NCBI GenBank assembly: GCA_025765615.1
Contig: JAIVFJ010000029.1
Coordinates: forward strand, 310,001 to 374,000
DNA: 64,000 nt
Reading direction: 5' to 3'
From: Zopfochytrium polystomum
Lineage: Eukaryota > Chytridiomycota > Chytridiomycetes > Chytridiales > Chytridiaceae
Shown: in pieces, positions 30,440 to 40,847 of the stretch
Layout of the letters: each line of letters begins with the position of its first letter
Position numbering within the stretch: position 1 is the first letter of the stretch
Program-made: the position numbers and the translations under genes
Notes under the pieces: generated by a model
Databases searched by the model: none
Told to the model about the DNA's origin: nothing
The model's input: the letters and a program-made list of their open reading frames with translations, nothing else

Positions 30440-30899
30440 AATGTCCGAAACAACGATGATGCCCGGTCCAGGCGGGGGCGGAGCTGCGGCGTTCCGGCCT
30501 CGCCATCTTTCTTCACCATCTTCTGAAGCCAATCGCCCTCTTGTACTCGCGCGTTCGACTTCTCGTCCGCCTCCTCCCCGGCACAATGGTCATGCCCGTC
30601 GCCCAAGTCCCCGTCCGCATCTATAACAGCATGTTCACCGATGCATCACTGACCTCCCCGCTATAGCCGGCGCCGCAAACGCCCGCTTAGCGGCCTTTGG
30701 CATCGCCGTGTCCGCACTTTACACCGCCGCGATTGGAAATTTTTTCGCCATCGCATTGTTCTTGAGGACGGGCGCGAGTGAGAAGGGCCTCGTGGCAGTG
30801 CCGCAGTTGTCGAACGACAGAGGGCTCGAGCTGCTAAACAGCGACACTGCCATCGATTCGACGGCGTGGCTCAAGCGGGTGGACGTGCTCGCGGGATGA
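30440..30899 (+). pseudogene. Relic of a seven-helix gene 1 paralogue
   Basis: Begins MSETTMMPGPGGGGAAAF, parallel to the start of gene 1, then jumps to PGTMVMPVAQVPVRIYNS and FTDASLTSPL, the equivalent of helix 4 and after in gene 1 (which reads PVAQVPVRIYSGILTDASLT). A TAG stop follows, then AGAANARLAAFGIAVSALYT (helix 5) and a short tail ending at 30899. Helices 1-3 and 6-7 are gone. Confidence 0.65.
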
Positions 30900-31254
30900 C
30901 TATCAATTGCAAAAGGCAATGGGTTTGGCAGATTGGTCGCAGATCTATGCCGCAATTCGAGTGAGTTCCTCCCTTCTTCCCTTCGAATCCTGCCCCCTCT
31001 GCCACGCTGGACCAGTTCTCGTGCGATCCACCCTTGCGACTCGTCTCCACTGTAGATCTGTTCGGCCTCTCTGCACTCGCCACCTCCGTTACCCTCATGC
31101 GCACGTCCGTTGGATTTGCCCCTCCTCTTCCTCTTCCTCCTACTCCCTCCTCCACCACCTCACGCAATCTCGTCACCGCTGCAACGGAGACCACCACCAA
31201 CGCCCTCCTCACCCGCAGCTTCCTCTTTGTCCCAAACGCCGGAGGCGCCAATGC

Positions 31255-31850
31255 CTAGTCGTCGCCTTCCTTCGCTGCCTCGGCGACGATCATAGCCTCA
31301 AAGACCTGCGGCAGCTTCCACCTCCTCACCATATCGGCGAGCTCTGCGCGTTTCTGTCGGAGGTCGAACAGCAGCGGGTGCCAGTCGTTGCGCGGGTCGA
31401 TCTAGACGGGTTTCACCTCAAAGATGCACCAGGCGAGCTGGCGAGACGCGCTAGATCACGCTGGATTTGGCAAGCGTAAGACGTGGTCGTGCAAGGTCCA
31501 GCTGAAGGAGGGGTCGGTCGACGATGCCAAAGTAGCTGACCATGCCAGCTGAGACGGGGTGGCGGCTAAAGCAGCGCACGGCAGATGGCCGAGTGGACGC
31601 CGCCGGCACCGATCAGGACGTCGCCAAACGCGACGGTGCCGTCCCAGTAACGACGAGGCGGTTGAGGATGCAGTCGAAGGGCTCGACGAAACAAACCTTT
31701 CCACCGATTTTACTGCTGTTTTGGGTGCGGACGCGTGTGCGGGGGAGCCACCGGTGAGCTCGTGGCTTTCGTAAAAGTCGTGGCGGGCACTGGATTCCTG
31801 GAGTTTGGCAAAGAAGGCCTCTTCGCGGGCGCCAGGGGGTAAGGGAGGCT
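31255..31850 (-). pseudogene. FAD-dependent monooxygenase-like remnant
   Basis: Minus strand. GDVLIGAGGVHSAICRALL fits the GDxLxGADGxxSxxR motif of FAD-binding monooxygenases, preceded by KVCFVEPFDCILNRLVVTGT. Later in another frame are YFGIVDRPLLQLDLARPRL and, near the end, DWHPLLFDLRQKRAELADMV up to a stop at 31255. At least two frame changes and stops. The N-terminal dinucleotide-binding GxGxxG region is replaced upstream by WWKDSG sequence, so this is a 5'-truncated relic. Confidence 0.45.
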
Positions 31851-31904
31851 TCCCTTGTGGGGCTCTGGTCGGAAGATGACGGGAATAAGCGCTGCAACCC
31901 GGCC

Positions 31905-32366
31905 GTACCGGCTCGCCCAGTCCATGGCTCTGCTTTCATACTTGAGCTCGAGACCGCTGTTTTTCCACCATTGCAGAACCGCCATTTGTCCTTCGCAGCT
32001 TGCCGAATTCAAAGCGGAGTCGGTGTAGGACAGCGTGAGGGAGATCGAACTGGGTTGTGTGTCGGTCGCGTGTGTTGTTCTTCGTCGGGGGCAGTGTCGG
32101 ATTGAAGTGTGAAATGAGGGGTTTGGGTCGTGGATCAGACTCTGATGTCGGCCTTTGGAAATATAGGGTGAAAAGTTGCAGCCAAAACTTGGCTTGAGAC
32201 TGCGTAGTTCAGCAGACGGAGCAACCCTTCGCATCTTGCCCACACGCCTTGAGGATGAATGCTTAAATATATTCTTTTCTGAAGGTCCCAGCCGCCAAAG
32301 ATGGGTATACGCCTCAAGAGGGGCGAAAATAGACAATTGAACCATACGAACTGCGCACAACGTCAC
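31905..32366 (-). pseudogene. WWKDSG-repeat fragment (two units)
   Basis: Minus strand. Only LSYTDSALNSASCEGQMAVL, QWWKNSGLELKYESRAMDWA, then SRYGRVAAL are recognisable (about 31905-32035). The sequence upstream of it (to 32366) has no family match, and downstream it runs into the monooxygenase remnant. Confidence 0.6.
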
Positions 32367-32444
32367 CTGTTGACGCTGTAAAGCTGAAACTAGAACCCCA
32401 AGCCCAGTTTACCCTTCACCTCCTTCAGTAATCAGCCGAAGGAT

Positions 32445-33642
32445 CTAATCCTTATCCTGTTGTGACAAAGGAGCGGAGGGAATCTCATCCCGCAAAGAAT
32501 GAAGCAGCCCACTCTCCCTCCACCAACGAACAGCCTCTTCATTGAAAACGTTCCTTGCCCAAACAACGCAGCCCAAGGGTCTTGACCGGAAGTCCACTTT
32601 CCATCCACCACTAGAGTACGTCAACCACCGCGGTAGTGCCTGAAAGCCTTCTCCGAATAATCTAACGTCAACCCACTGTCTTTCCACCACTGCAAAACGT
32701 CAATTCGTCCACGCATTGATGCCCCAACCACGGCCCCTTCGTAGCGAAGAGGGAGCCCGCTGTCTTTCCACCATTGCAGCACATCGAAGCTTCCTCGTTG
32801 ACCAGCCAAAGCCATCGAATGCTCATACCGCAGCTCCAGCCCACTGTCTTTCCACCATTGCAGCGCCGCCACATGGCCGCACCGGTCAATGGCTCTCCGG
32901 TCGTACTGGAGCTCAAGCCCGCTGTCCCTCCACCACTGCAGCACGGCGAGGTCTCCCTTGCCGCTCGCCACGTTCATCGCGGTCGCCGAGTACCGCAGCG
33001 GCAACCCGCTGTCCAGCCACCACTGCAGAAGGAACAGGTGACCGTGCGCGCTGGCACCGTCCATCGCCGACGGAAGAAATCGGCGTGGAACCAGGTGGGG
33101 AGCGCGTTCTGGCCGTGGAGGAAGGGGAGGCAATCCAATGCTGGATTTTCACCGAGCGAAAGCAACGGAGTCAGATCGGAGCGAGTAATTCGGGGAAACT
33201 AACTCAACTGCCGAAAGATGAGCCTCGGCTGGTTGTGGCTCATCCGCACAAGCGCCCACGCGCAGACGTCGCCGAGGCGGAACAGAGCCGCGAGCCGGTA
33301 GATCGCCCGCCAGCTCTTGCGGCTGTAGCCGCAGATCGTGCGGTCGTCGTGGGGTGGCAGGGCGATCGGCTGTTTCCGAGTCTTGGGTTCGGCGCGGCGG
33401 TCTGCGGTGGCGGGTGTCGGCGATGGTAGTGGTGGTGGAGGTGAGTACGACGGCAATGGCGGCGGCGACGGCGGCGTCGGTGAGGCGCTGGCCATATGAT
33501 GGGCGAGTGGGGATGGCAACGGCGGCGAGGAGAAAAAGTTTTTTGACGACATGCGGCGCCGATAGGCTAGATAACGTGACTCATCCGACTGATGATGCAT
33601 CATCATCACCACACACGCACACCGACGGACACACGCATTCAT
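32445..33642 (-). pseudogene. WWKDSG-repeat protein, frame-broken
   Basis: Minus strand, same layout as the intact gene at 22707. N-terminal part from ATG about 33513 (MASASPTPPSPPPLPSYS), a Pro-rich start, then YRLAALFRLGDVCAWALV and LIFRQLS; frame change at about 33195; then seven units such as LQWWRDSGLELQYDRRAID, and a C-terminal tail LLHSLRDEIPSAPLSQQDKD ending at 32445. A unit near 32600 reads L-stop-WWMESGLPVKT and the frame changes again at about 32630. Two frame changes plus a stop; likely dead, though assembly error could explain part. Confidence 0.65.
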
Positions 33643-34182
33643 TCATTCACACAGCACCGCCCCCAGTCTTAGCAAGGAAGCGTTGAGTAAACTAAACGGG
33701 GCTTTACTGGGACGCCTTCCTCAGATTGCCGCGCGGTCTGCGACGGCGGGGGACTCCGCTGCCGTCAACGATTACGCCTGCTTTCTCGTTGCTTGGTTTA
33801 CCCACCCCTTCTGCAAAGGCTCAAGATCTACGTATTCATAAGGCGAAGTACGATGCCGAAAAAAAAAAAGAAAAAGCCCACGCTCACACGCACTTTCCCC
33901 TGTTTTCTGCTTACTCGGCAGAATATCCATTGTTGTGCTGATCGACGGGAATCCCGATTGCGGTCGGCTGAAACGTTTCACAGTTGTTCCGTCAATATTC
34001 CCTTGTTTGGAATAAATTCTATTGGTGCTCTCCCAACATCAAAACATCAGGGGAGCTGCTTGCATGACGCCAAGACGGCAGCTCGGATTCTTCTTTGTCA
34101 TCGTACACCTGCTCAGCGCTCCGGTGGGTATTAAGGACCCCACTCCACACGACATCAACCTCACTGCGCCTTCCTTTAGTAA
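33643..34182. other. Intergenic
   Basis: No gene recognised. An A run lies at 33858-33875. It separates the divergent WWKDSG relic and seven-helix gene 2. Confidence 0.4.
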
Positions 34183-36567
34183 ATGTCGTGCGATGCGTGG
34201 AGGCTCAAGGCGTGCGCCGAGTCCGGCGTCCCTGGAATGGACGTTTTCGGTAAGAGGACCTGCCTCACCTTCAAAGGAGCCATCCTAAGCCGGCACCACC
34301 GACCGCCCTACTTCCCCTCTCCCCCTTCCCCCACACACAACCAGCTCCAACCATCGCATTCCTCAACGCCGCCGCCATCGTCGTCGCCGTCTCCACACTC
34401 GTGTCGACCATCATCCACCGCCGAAGTAGGTGCGCCGAGTCGAGAGTGTCGGCGCCAACCTTCGGCCGCCTCGAGATTTTCATCAGCATATACACCGCCA
34501 GCATCACCGCAAGCTTTGCCGCCCTCACCCTCAGCGCATTCTTCAATACGGCAAGCCTGCTTTACCAGTGGGAGTGTCTTTCCCTTCTCTCAGTCGCTTA
34601 GCAAAGCAGCCGAAATAACAACGTCACACAACCCCGCACCCACTACGAACAAAACAAAACAAAACAAAAAACCCACACAGACTCCTAATCACCCTCTCCG
34701 AAGTCCTCATATACATCGGCGTCGTCTACTACCTCGACCTCGTCCTCCGCGCTACCCCGATCCAAACCCCGCAGGACTGGTTCCTCCGCCGCCGCGTCCT
34801 CCCTTGGATCCCGACCCCGGCTGTCCTCGCCGCGCTCATCGTCGCCATATCCCCGCTTACAAATAAGCTCAGCCCCGCACCCGCGGACTCAACGACGACG
34901 GGTCAAACCGCGGCGGCGCCGATGAGCGCGCTCGGATTCGCGATGCTGGTGTCCTTTGACGTCCTCCGCTTACTCGCCGAGCTCGCGGCCGCCGGGTTCC
35001 TGGCGTACACCACCCTCTGGCAGATGCGTGTCCTCGACGAGGCCGAGGCAGCTCGCGCCGAGAACACCACCACCGCGGGCAGCGGCAGCGGCGGAACCGG
35101 CGGCGGCGGCGGCGACTCCGGGCTCGGCAGCAGCCTCCGCTCGCCCCGCTCCCCCCGCTCCCTCCCCTCCGTCCGCAGTCGCAGCCGCCCCCAGAAACGA
35201 CGACAATGGCTCCACTCCCCGGCACTCGACCGCTTCCTCCCGCCCGCACCTTCCATCGCCCACAGACCCGGCGGGCAGGTCCTGGCCGCCCTCCGCGAGG
35301 TTGTGTCCACGCTGTTGTGGATGACCGTCGGCCTCGCGTTGATCACTGCCTCGCATACGGTCAGCTCGGCGTTGGATGTGGCGAGGCTGAGGTCTGGGAC
35401 GTATTTTTTTGTGAGGCTTGTTACGACGGAGTGGTGAGTGTTTTGTCTGACCGCGTCGTTTGAGCTCGGGGTTCTGACTCTCTGTTTGATCGGTTTGCGC
35501 ACGCAAAGCGGCCCGTTCCTCATTGGCTCGTGCTTCTGCGCATCCATCCTCGCCCGCCGCATCGACTTGGCGATATCCAGGTCCATCTCTACCGCTACAG
35601 GAAGCGACGTGGACGGCGGCAGCAACCCGCGGTCCGGGAATGCGACTGCCGCCGGCGAGGCGAGGAGCAAGGACACGTTCCCGCGACCCGTCGGCAGCGC
35701 GCTGGCGATGCTGGATGCAGGTACTACGGCGGGGTTGATGGACACGCGGGGCGGTGCGGGGAGTGGGATGTACTCTGCGCAGGGGGACCAGTGGAAGGCA
35801 CCGACTGCCCAGCTGATGATGTCGCCCATCGAGTACGGTACCGACGGCGTCGCACGCGCGGCGTCTGTCAGCCGAGGGAGAACCGTCGAGCGGAGGCACG
35901 ATCGACCTGCGTACCCACCATCTGGAGCAACTTTCCCCCAACAGCAACAACAACATCACAAGCAGCAACACCAGCAGCGGCCCCTCAGCCCCGCCGCCGC
36001 CGCCGACTATGGAGTCGCCACCTTCTCCCGATCGTCGTCGCTCACCCGCGGCTGGGCGCCCCCCGAAACGAGCCCTGACGGTCCACTGTGCACAACCATC
36101 CACCCGTTACCCCGCAGCTGTCCGTCCACCGCGGGGCGTCGCTCGGCCGCGGCCGCGCGCAGGACGCTTCGCTGAATCGAGCCGCGGCGGCGTACGCTCC
36201 CGTTCAGTACAATATCTCTCAGATGTCGTCGTCACCAACCCGCGCGGCGTCACTGGGCCGCGGTGGTGGCGGAGCGGACCCGTCACTGGACCGCAACGGC
36301 CGATCGCAGCTCTGGTCGCTTGGTGACGTTGACGGTGGACCGCGACCGACCCGTGCGGCATCGCTTGGACGCGCGGCGGACCCGTCGCCGGACCGGGCGG
36401 CGGGGCGCGTGGCGTCGCTGGGCCGCGGTAGGGCGTTGGAGGCGTCGCCGGAGAGGAGGGTAGGGTACACCCCTGGAGTGTATGCGGGCCAGAGGGCGGT
36501 TTACCCGCCGCAGATTGGGTATGGGGGGCAGAGCTTGGGGCAGGGGAGCGGCAGTGTTGCGCGGTGA
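34183..36567 (+). CDS. Seven-helix GPCR-like membrane protein 2 (C-tail frame change)
   Basis: Exons 34183-34249, 34345-34567, 34681-35433 and 35509 onward; phases 1, 2, 2. N-terminal MSCDAWRLKACAESGVPGMD matches gene 3. Helices: TIAFLNAAAIVVAVSTLVST; FISIYTASITASFAALTLSA; LITLSEVLIYIGVVYYLDLV; TPAVLAALIVAISPL; GFAMLVSFDVLRLLAELAAA; VVSTLLWMTVGLALITASHT; FFVRLVTTEW joined to CGPFLIGSCFCASILA. Loop 5-6 is Gly/Ser/Arg-rich. The C-tail is long and disordered; its frame ends at 36175, but coding clearly continues in the +1 frame to 36567 with repeated RAASLGRG units, so a 1-nt shift lies near 36085-36110. Close paralogue of gene 3 (about 50-60 percent identity in helices by eye). Confidence 0.65.
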
Positions 36568-36982
36568 GGCGAGGGCGGGGCGGGTGGTGGTGCTGCTGCG
36601 GCGGCGGCGGCGGCGGCGGCGTGGCCCGCGTGGCAGCAGCAGGGTTGGCAGCAGCAGCGGCAAAGGGCACCAGCGGGCGGGGGCGGTGTGTGGCAATAAA
36701 TAGACGGAGTGCCTGTGTTGGCGTTTTTCGCGCCAGAGCGCATACTCTGTTCTGACCAAAGTTTAGCTGGGCAAGCCCAACAGGTTATGTTTGCAAGCTC
36801 TGTGTCCTTCTTCAACGGGGTAGAATTGCCTTTTATGGCAACTGGTGCCAAGTCAGGGAGCGCCACGCGGCCTGTCTCGCTCCACTCAATCATGCAACTC
36901 TATCGGAGAAATGGAAAATTGGAAAACGGATGGATTCTGTGATGGAAAGGACGCGTGCAGAGTTGTCTCGTCTCCCTGTCTG

Positions 36983-37056
<74 letters not shown>

Positions 37057-37128
37057 TCTCCTTGTCCCTCTCTCTGTCTCTCGATTCTTATCTCGATTCC
37101 GCACGGACGTGGCAGAGACGTCGTTGTC
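36568..37128. other. Intergenic with (CT)n microsatellite
   Basis: 36596-36620 is a GGC-rich run; 36985-37050 is an almost pure (CT)n tract 80 bp upstream of the ATG of seven-helix gene 3. Open frames through it are artefacts of the repeat. Confidence 0.6.
36985..37050 (+). repeat. (CT)n microsatellite upstream of seven-helix gene 3
   Basis: Almost pure CT for more than 65 bases, ending about 80 bp upstream of the ATG at 37129. May act as a promoter pyrimidine tract or just be a slippage product. Confidence 0.8.
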
Positions 37129-39677
37129 ATGACAACACCAGGCGCCGTCGACGCCCTCCTCGACGCCGACTCCGCCGGCACCGACCTCGTCGGCGCCATC
37201 AACTTGCCGCCCTTGGCGGCAGCAGCGCGGTACTCGTGGCCGTCCTTCTCCATCTTGGACGAGGCGCCATCAACCGCAGCTTCGACCCCCGCCTCGAACG
37301 CAACCGCATCGTGCGATTCGTGGCGGCTAAAGGCCTGCGGCGAGTCTGTCATCCCCGGCATGGACGTTTTTTGTGCGTATCGTGCGGGCTTACGACATCA
37401 CTGAAACGCACGATCTCTCTCATCAATCTAACCTGGACCGCTTCGAATTCCATCTCCACAGCCCAAACCATTGCCTACCTGAACGCTGTGGCCATCCTCC
37501 TTGCCGTCGCGACGCTCATTTCTTGCATTCTGTACCGCCGCAAGCGATCCCTGGCGGTAAACGGACGAGCCCCAGCCGTCGGCCGTCTCGAAATCTTTCT
37601 CTTCATTTACACTGCCAGCTGCACCGCTAGCGCCCCGGCACTCTTTCTCAGCGCGTTCTTCAACACATCAGACTTTCTTTTCCAGTTACGTCGAATCTGC
37701 ACCGTTGTTCGCGCACTGGCGATCAGCACTTCTAACATCGATCTCTCAACTATATAAAACAGCTCTTTGATCACCCTCGCCGAAGTCCTTGTCTACATCG
37801 GCATCATCTACTACCTCGATCTCGTGCTGCGCGCCGCGCCCATCCAAACGCCGCAAGACAACTTTCTCCGAAAGCGCGTTCTGCCCTGGCTCCCGACCCC
37901 CGCCATCCTCGCAGCGCTCATCCTCCTCCTCTCCCCGCTTTTCAGCAGATACTTCCCCGCCGACCAGCAGCAAGGCCCATCCACCGCCACTGCGTCAGCT
38001 TCCTCAAAGAACGGCAAGGCCGCTTTTGTCATGACCGTTTCCTTCGACGCCCTCCGCTTCCTCGCTGAAGCGTCAGCCGGAACGTTCCTGCTCTACGCTA
38101 CCCTGTGGCAGATGCGCGTCCTGGAGGCGGCCGAGGTCGCGAGGAAGCTGTATCACCCCCAGACCCCGCAGGGAAGCGCGAGCACCGGGGGTCCCGGGGG
38201 AAGCTGGGGGACGGACGGGACGAGGCCGACGAGAACTTCAGCGGATAGGTACCCCGGACCGCCGGCGAGCGACGTCTCGAGACCGCCGACAGCGGCGACG
38301 GAACGGTACCCGGGCTCCATGCACTCGGCATCCTCCCTCGTGCGTCCCGCCCAGCACCACCACGCACAGCCGCCGTCCGCCTCCGAAATGGACCCGTTCT
38401 CGTCGGTCCCCACTGCCCGACCCGCCAAATCCGGAAAACAACCCCGCCGCCGCCCCTGGCTCCATTCGCGACTCCTCAACCGAGTCCTCCCGCCAACCCC
38501 GACGATCACCAACCGCCCGAGCTCCGAAATCATCACCGCCCTGAGGGAGGTCGTGTCAACGCTGCTGTGGCTCACCGTCGGCTTGTCGTTGATCACCGTG
38601 TCGCACCTGGTCAGCACCGTCCTGGACGTCGGGAAGCTGGGGTCCGGCGGGTTCATTTTCGTTCACCTGCTCACAACCGAGTGGTAAGTCGAGAGGTTTG
38701 TTTACTTTGGAGAAAACTGGGCAACTCAGCGACTCGTCACACCGCCCAACCAGCATCCCGTTCCTAATCGGCTCCTGCTTCTGCGCCGCAATCCTCGTCC
38801 GCCGTCTCGAAATGGTCATCTCAAACGCGCCGCCAGCTCCCTCCAGCAGCAACAACAGCGGCAGCAACCCGGCCTCCGCCGGCGCCTCCGCCGCCAGCCT
38901 CGGCCCCACCGCCCCCGGCTACCACTCCTACCGCCCGGCCTCCGCCTCCTACGGCCCTACCTTCCCGCAATACCAACCCCCCACGGGCGCCGGCAAACCA
39001 AACAATTACCAGTACACTACGCCACCCGCCGGCGGCCCGGACCTCTCGGCGATATACTACCCGCAACCGTACAACCACCCGCGCCGCCCGTCGGGATCCT
39101 CGACAACAGACGACTACACTAGCTACCCCGCCAGCGCAACGTCCTCTACGACCCCGCTCGCCCTCCTCGCGAGCCAACCGCCGCTCCCGGCAACCCCCGG
39201 ATCCGCGCCAACCACCCCCGCGCCGTATAGCCCGTACACCCCGCTGTCGGCCGCGGGGTACCCGCGTCGCCCATCTGTTGGGATTATTGACTACAACGCC
39301 GCGTCGTCGGTGTTCGCAAGCCACGCGTACCCGCCGCTCCCGCTCGCCGCCGTGGCGCAGCCGACGAACCCCATCAACTGGGGCGGCGGTCAGCAGACCC
39401 CGCGACCTGTGAGCGCCGCAACGACGCAGTACCCCGACACCGGGGGTGGACAGGTGCCGTATTTCCCGCATCGGCCGCCGCCGACGGAGCCGCTGGGCGG
39501 CGGGGGCCCGCAACGGATGAGCGGTGGGCAGTACGCAGGGTACGGCGATGCTGTGCCACCCGTGCAGTATGTGCCGTACAGGCCGCCGGCAGCCGCGACG
39601 GAGGAGAGGGGCGGGATTGGAGGGGGTGGGGTGTTTGATTATGGAAGTGAGAGGAGAAGTGGGGGGGTTGCGTTTTG

Positions 39678-39678
<1 letters not shown>
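37129..39678 (+). CDS. Seven-helix GPCR-like membrane protein 3, intact
   Basis: Exons 37129-37372, 37462-37684, 37763-38683 and 38754-39678; phases 1, 2, 2; 770 residues, clean frame. Extracellular N-terminus of about 80 residues with an Asn-Ala-Thr site and CDSWRLKACGESVIPGMDVF. Helices: TIAYLNAVAILLAVATLISC; EIFLFIYTASCTASAPALFL; LITLAEVLVYIGIIYYLDLV; TPAILAALILLLSPLFS; VSFDALRFLAEASAGTFLLY; VVSTLLWLTVGLSLITVSHL; FIFVHLLTTEW joined to CIPFLIGSCFCAAILVRRLE. The loop between helices 5 and 6 is about 150 residues (Ser/Pro/Arg-rich), and the C-tail about 290 residues, rich in Pro, Tyr, Ser and Gly. Fits a receptor with long inner loop and tail; ligand unknown. Confidence 0.7.
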
Positions 39679-39719
<41 letters not shown>

Positions 39720-40399
39720 TCCTTTTCTTTGACGCACTATTATGGCTAGATACAGAAATAAACGATCATACCTGCAGTATAACAACGGTCGTAGCGTCGA
39801 AGGGTGGGTCTCCGTCGTGCGTGCCCCCAGTTTCGTTAGAAAAGTTTGGCGCGGAGCCGCGGACATACATATAACGTGAAGTTCAGTATGCACCATCAGT
39901 CTACTTGTCCTCACCCGGACACCAAATTTCGACTTTACTTACAAATCGAAAAGTTACGTGGTAATCCATCAGCGGAATGGATGGACGGATAGATCTTTGA
40001 AGTAGCCCCAGCGAGCTCAGATGCGGCTCACAGACTGCCAAAAAAAAAAATTAAAAAAAATAAAAAAAATAAAAAAAAAAATAAATTTGCTCCTTGACCC
40101 TTTCTATGCAAGGTTTTTGTCGGCTTTGTATTTCGATAAACCTCATACCGTTTTGGGTTAACTCAAAAAAGGAAACATACCCAAGGAGATCGCGTCCGAT
40201 CGGGGCGGCGATGGCTGTGGCGCCACGTTTGCACGGCCGCGGGAGAGTGCGCGGAAGATATTGGCGGACTCGATCGCGTGCAGGGCGAGCGCCTGGATTG
40301 GTGGCCGGCGGAGAAGTGTCGCGAGGACGAAGCGAGCGCGGCTTGGACCTTCTTTGGCCGATAGCACAAAACCACATCTGTGCCGTCAAACACAGCAGT
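39679..40399. other. Intergenic, T42 run
   Basis: 39681-39716 is a T homopolymer of about 36-40 bases right after the stop of seven-helix gene 3. 40039-40086 is an A-rich tract (aaaaaaaaaaattaaaaa). No gene in between. Confidence 0.5.
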
Positions 40400-40570
40400 T
40401 GTAGTTGAAGTGGAACTGAAGGCTCCGCCTTGCCCAAGTGAATCTGTTCCTTTCGTAGTGAGCCTGCCGCAACTGATGGTAGACGTCCAGCCACTCTCCG
40501 GAAAGTGACACGTAGTCGGCGGCATTGAGGTTGTTGAAACCGCTGAAGTGGGCTGCTGGATCGCGTCTAT
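40150..40570 (-). pseudogene. Unknown coding remnant beside the Harbinger element
   Basis: Minus strand: HFSGFNNLNAADYVSLSGEW, then LDVYHQLRQAHYERNRFTWA, then RRSLQFHFNYNCCV and a stop (about 40404-40550). It continues in a different frame as LSAKEGPSRARFVLATLLRR and IESANIFRALSRGRA. Composition is coding-like but I do not recognise the family. No start codon. Confidence 0.3.
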
Positions 40571-40716
40571 CTCTCTGTCTCCAATCTGATTGGACCAGTC
40601 GGGCTTAGACCACGCCTATTGTCTTTGCTAAAAAAAGTGGTCGAAATCAAAAAATTTTTTTTTACTTTTCTCATTTTTGCTTCTTTTTCAAATCGAAGCG
40701 CTCCCCTTTTTTGTTA

Positions 40717-40740
40717 GGGGGGGGTTATAGGACGAGATCG
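40717..40740 (+). repeat. Left terminal inverted repeat of the Harbinger element
   Basis: Starts with eight G then TTATAGGACG. Preceded by TTA. Confidence 0.8.
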
Positions 40741-40847
40741 AAACAGAAATTGAAAAAAATTGAAAGAGGAAACCGCGCGGCTTTTCGTTCCGACCAAGAA
40801 CTTTTTTGTACCAATTCTTGTTCGATCCACGCTGAGCAAACTTGGTT

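Noticed and set aside
30907..31479. 190-codon plus-strand frame
   Set aside because: Overlaps the minus-strand monooxygenase relic and shows no domain or codon pattern of its own.
34970..36103. 377-codon minus-strand frame opposite seven-helix gene 2
   Set aside because: Shadow of the helix-coding exons; gene 2 has splice phases and helices matching gene 3.
36886..37361. Frames rich in RERE or LSLS across 36980-37060
   Set aside because: Translations of the (CT)n tract; the real gene 3 starts after it at 37129.
38556..39513. Long minus-strand frames opposite seven-helix gene 3
   Set aside because: Arg/Gly/Val-rich antisense of the Pro/Ala/Ser-rich tail.
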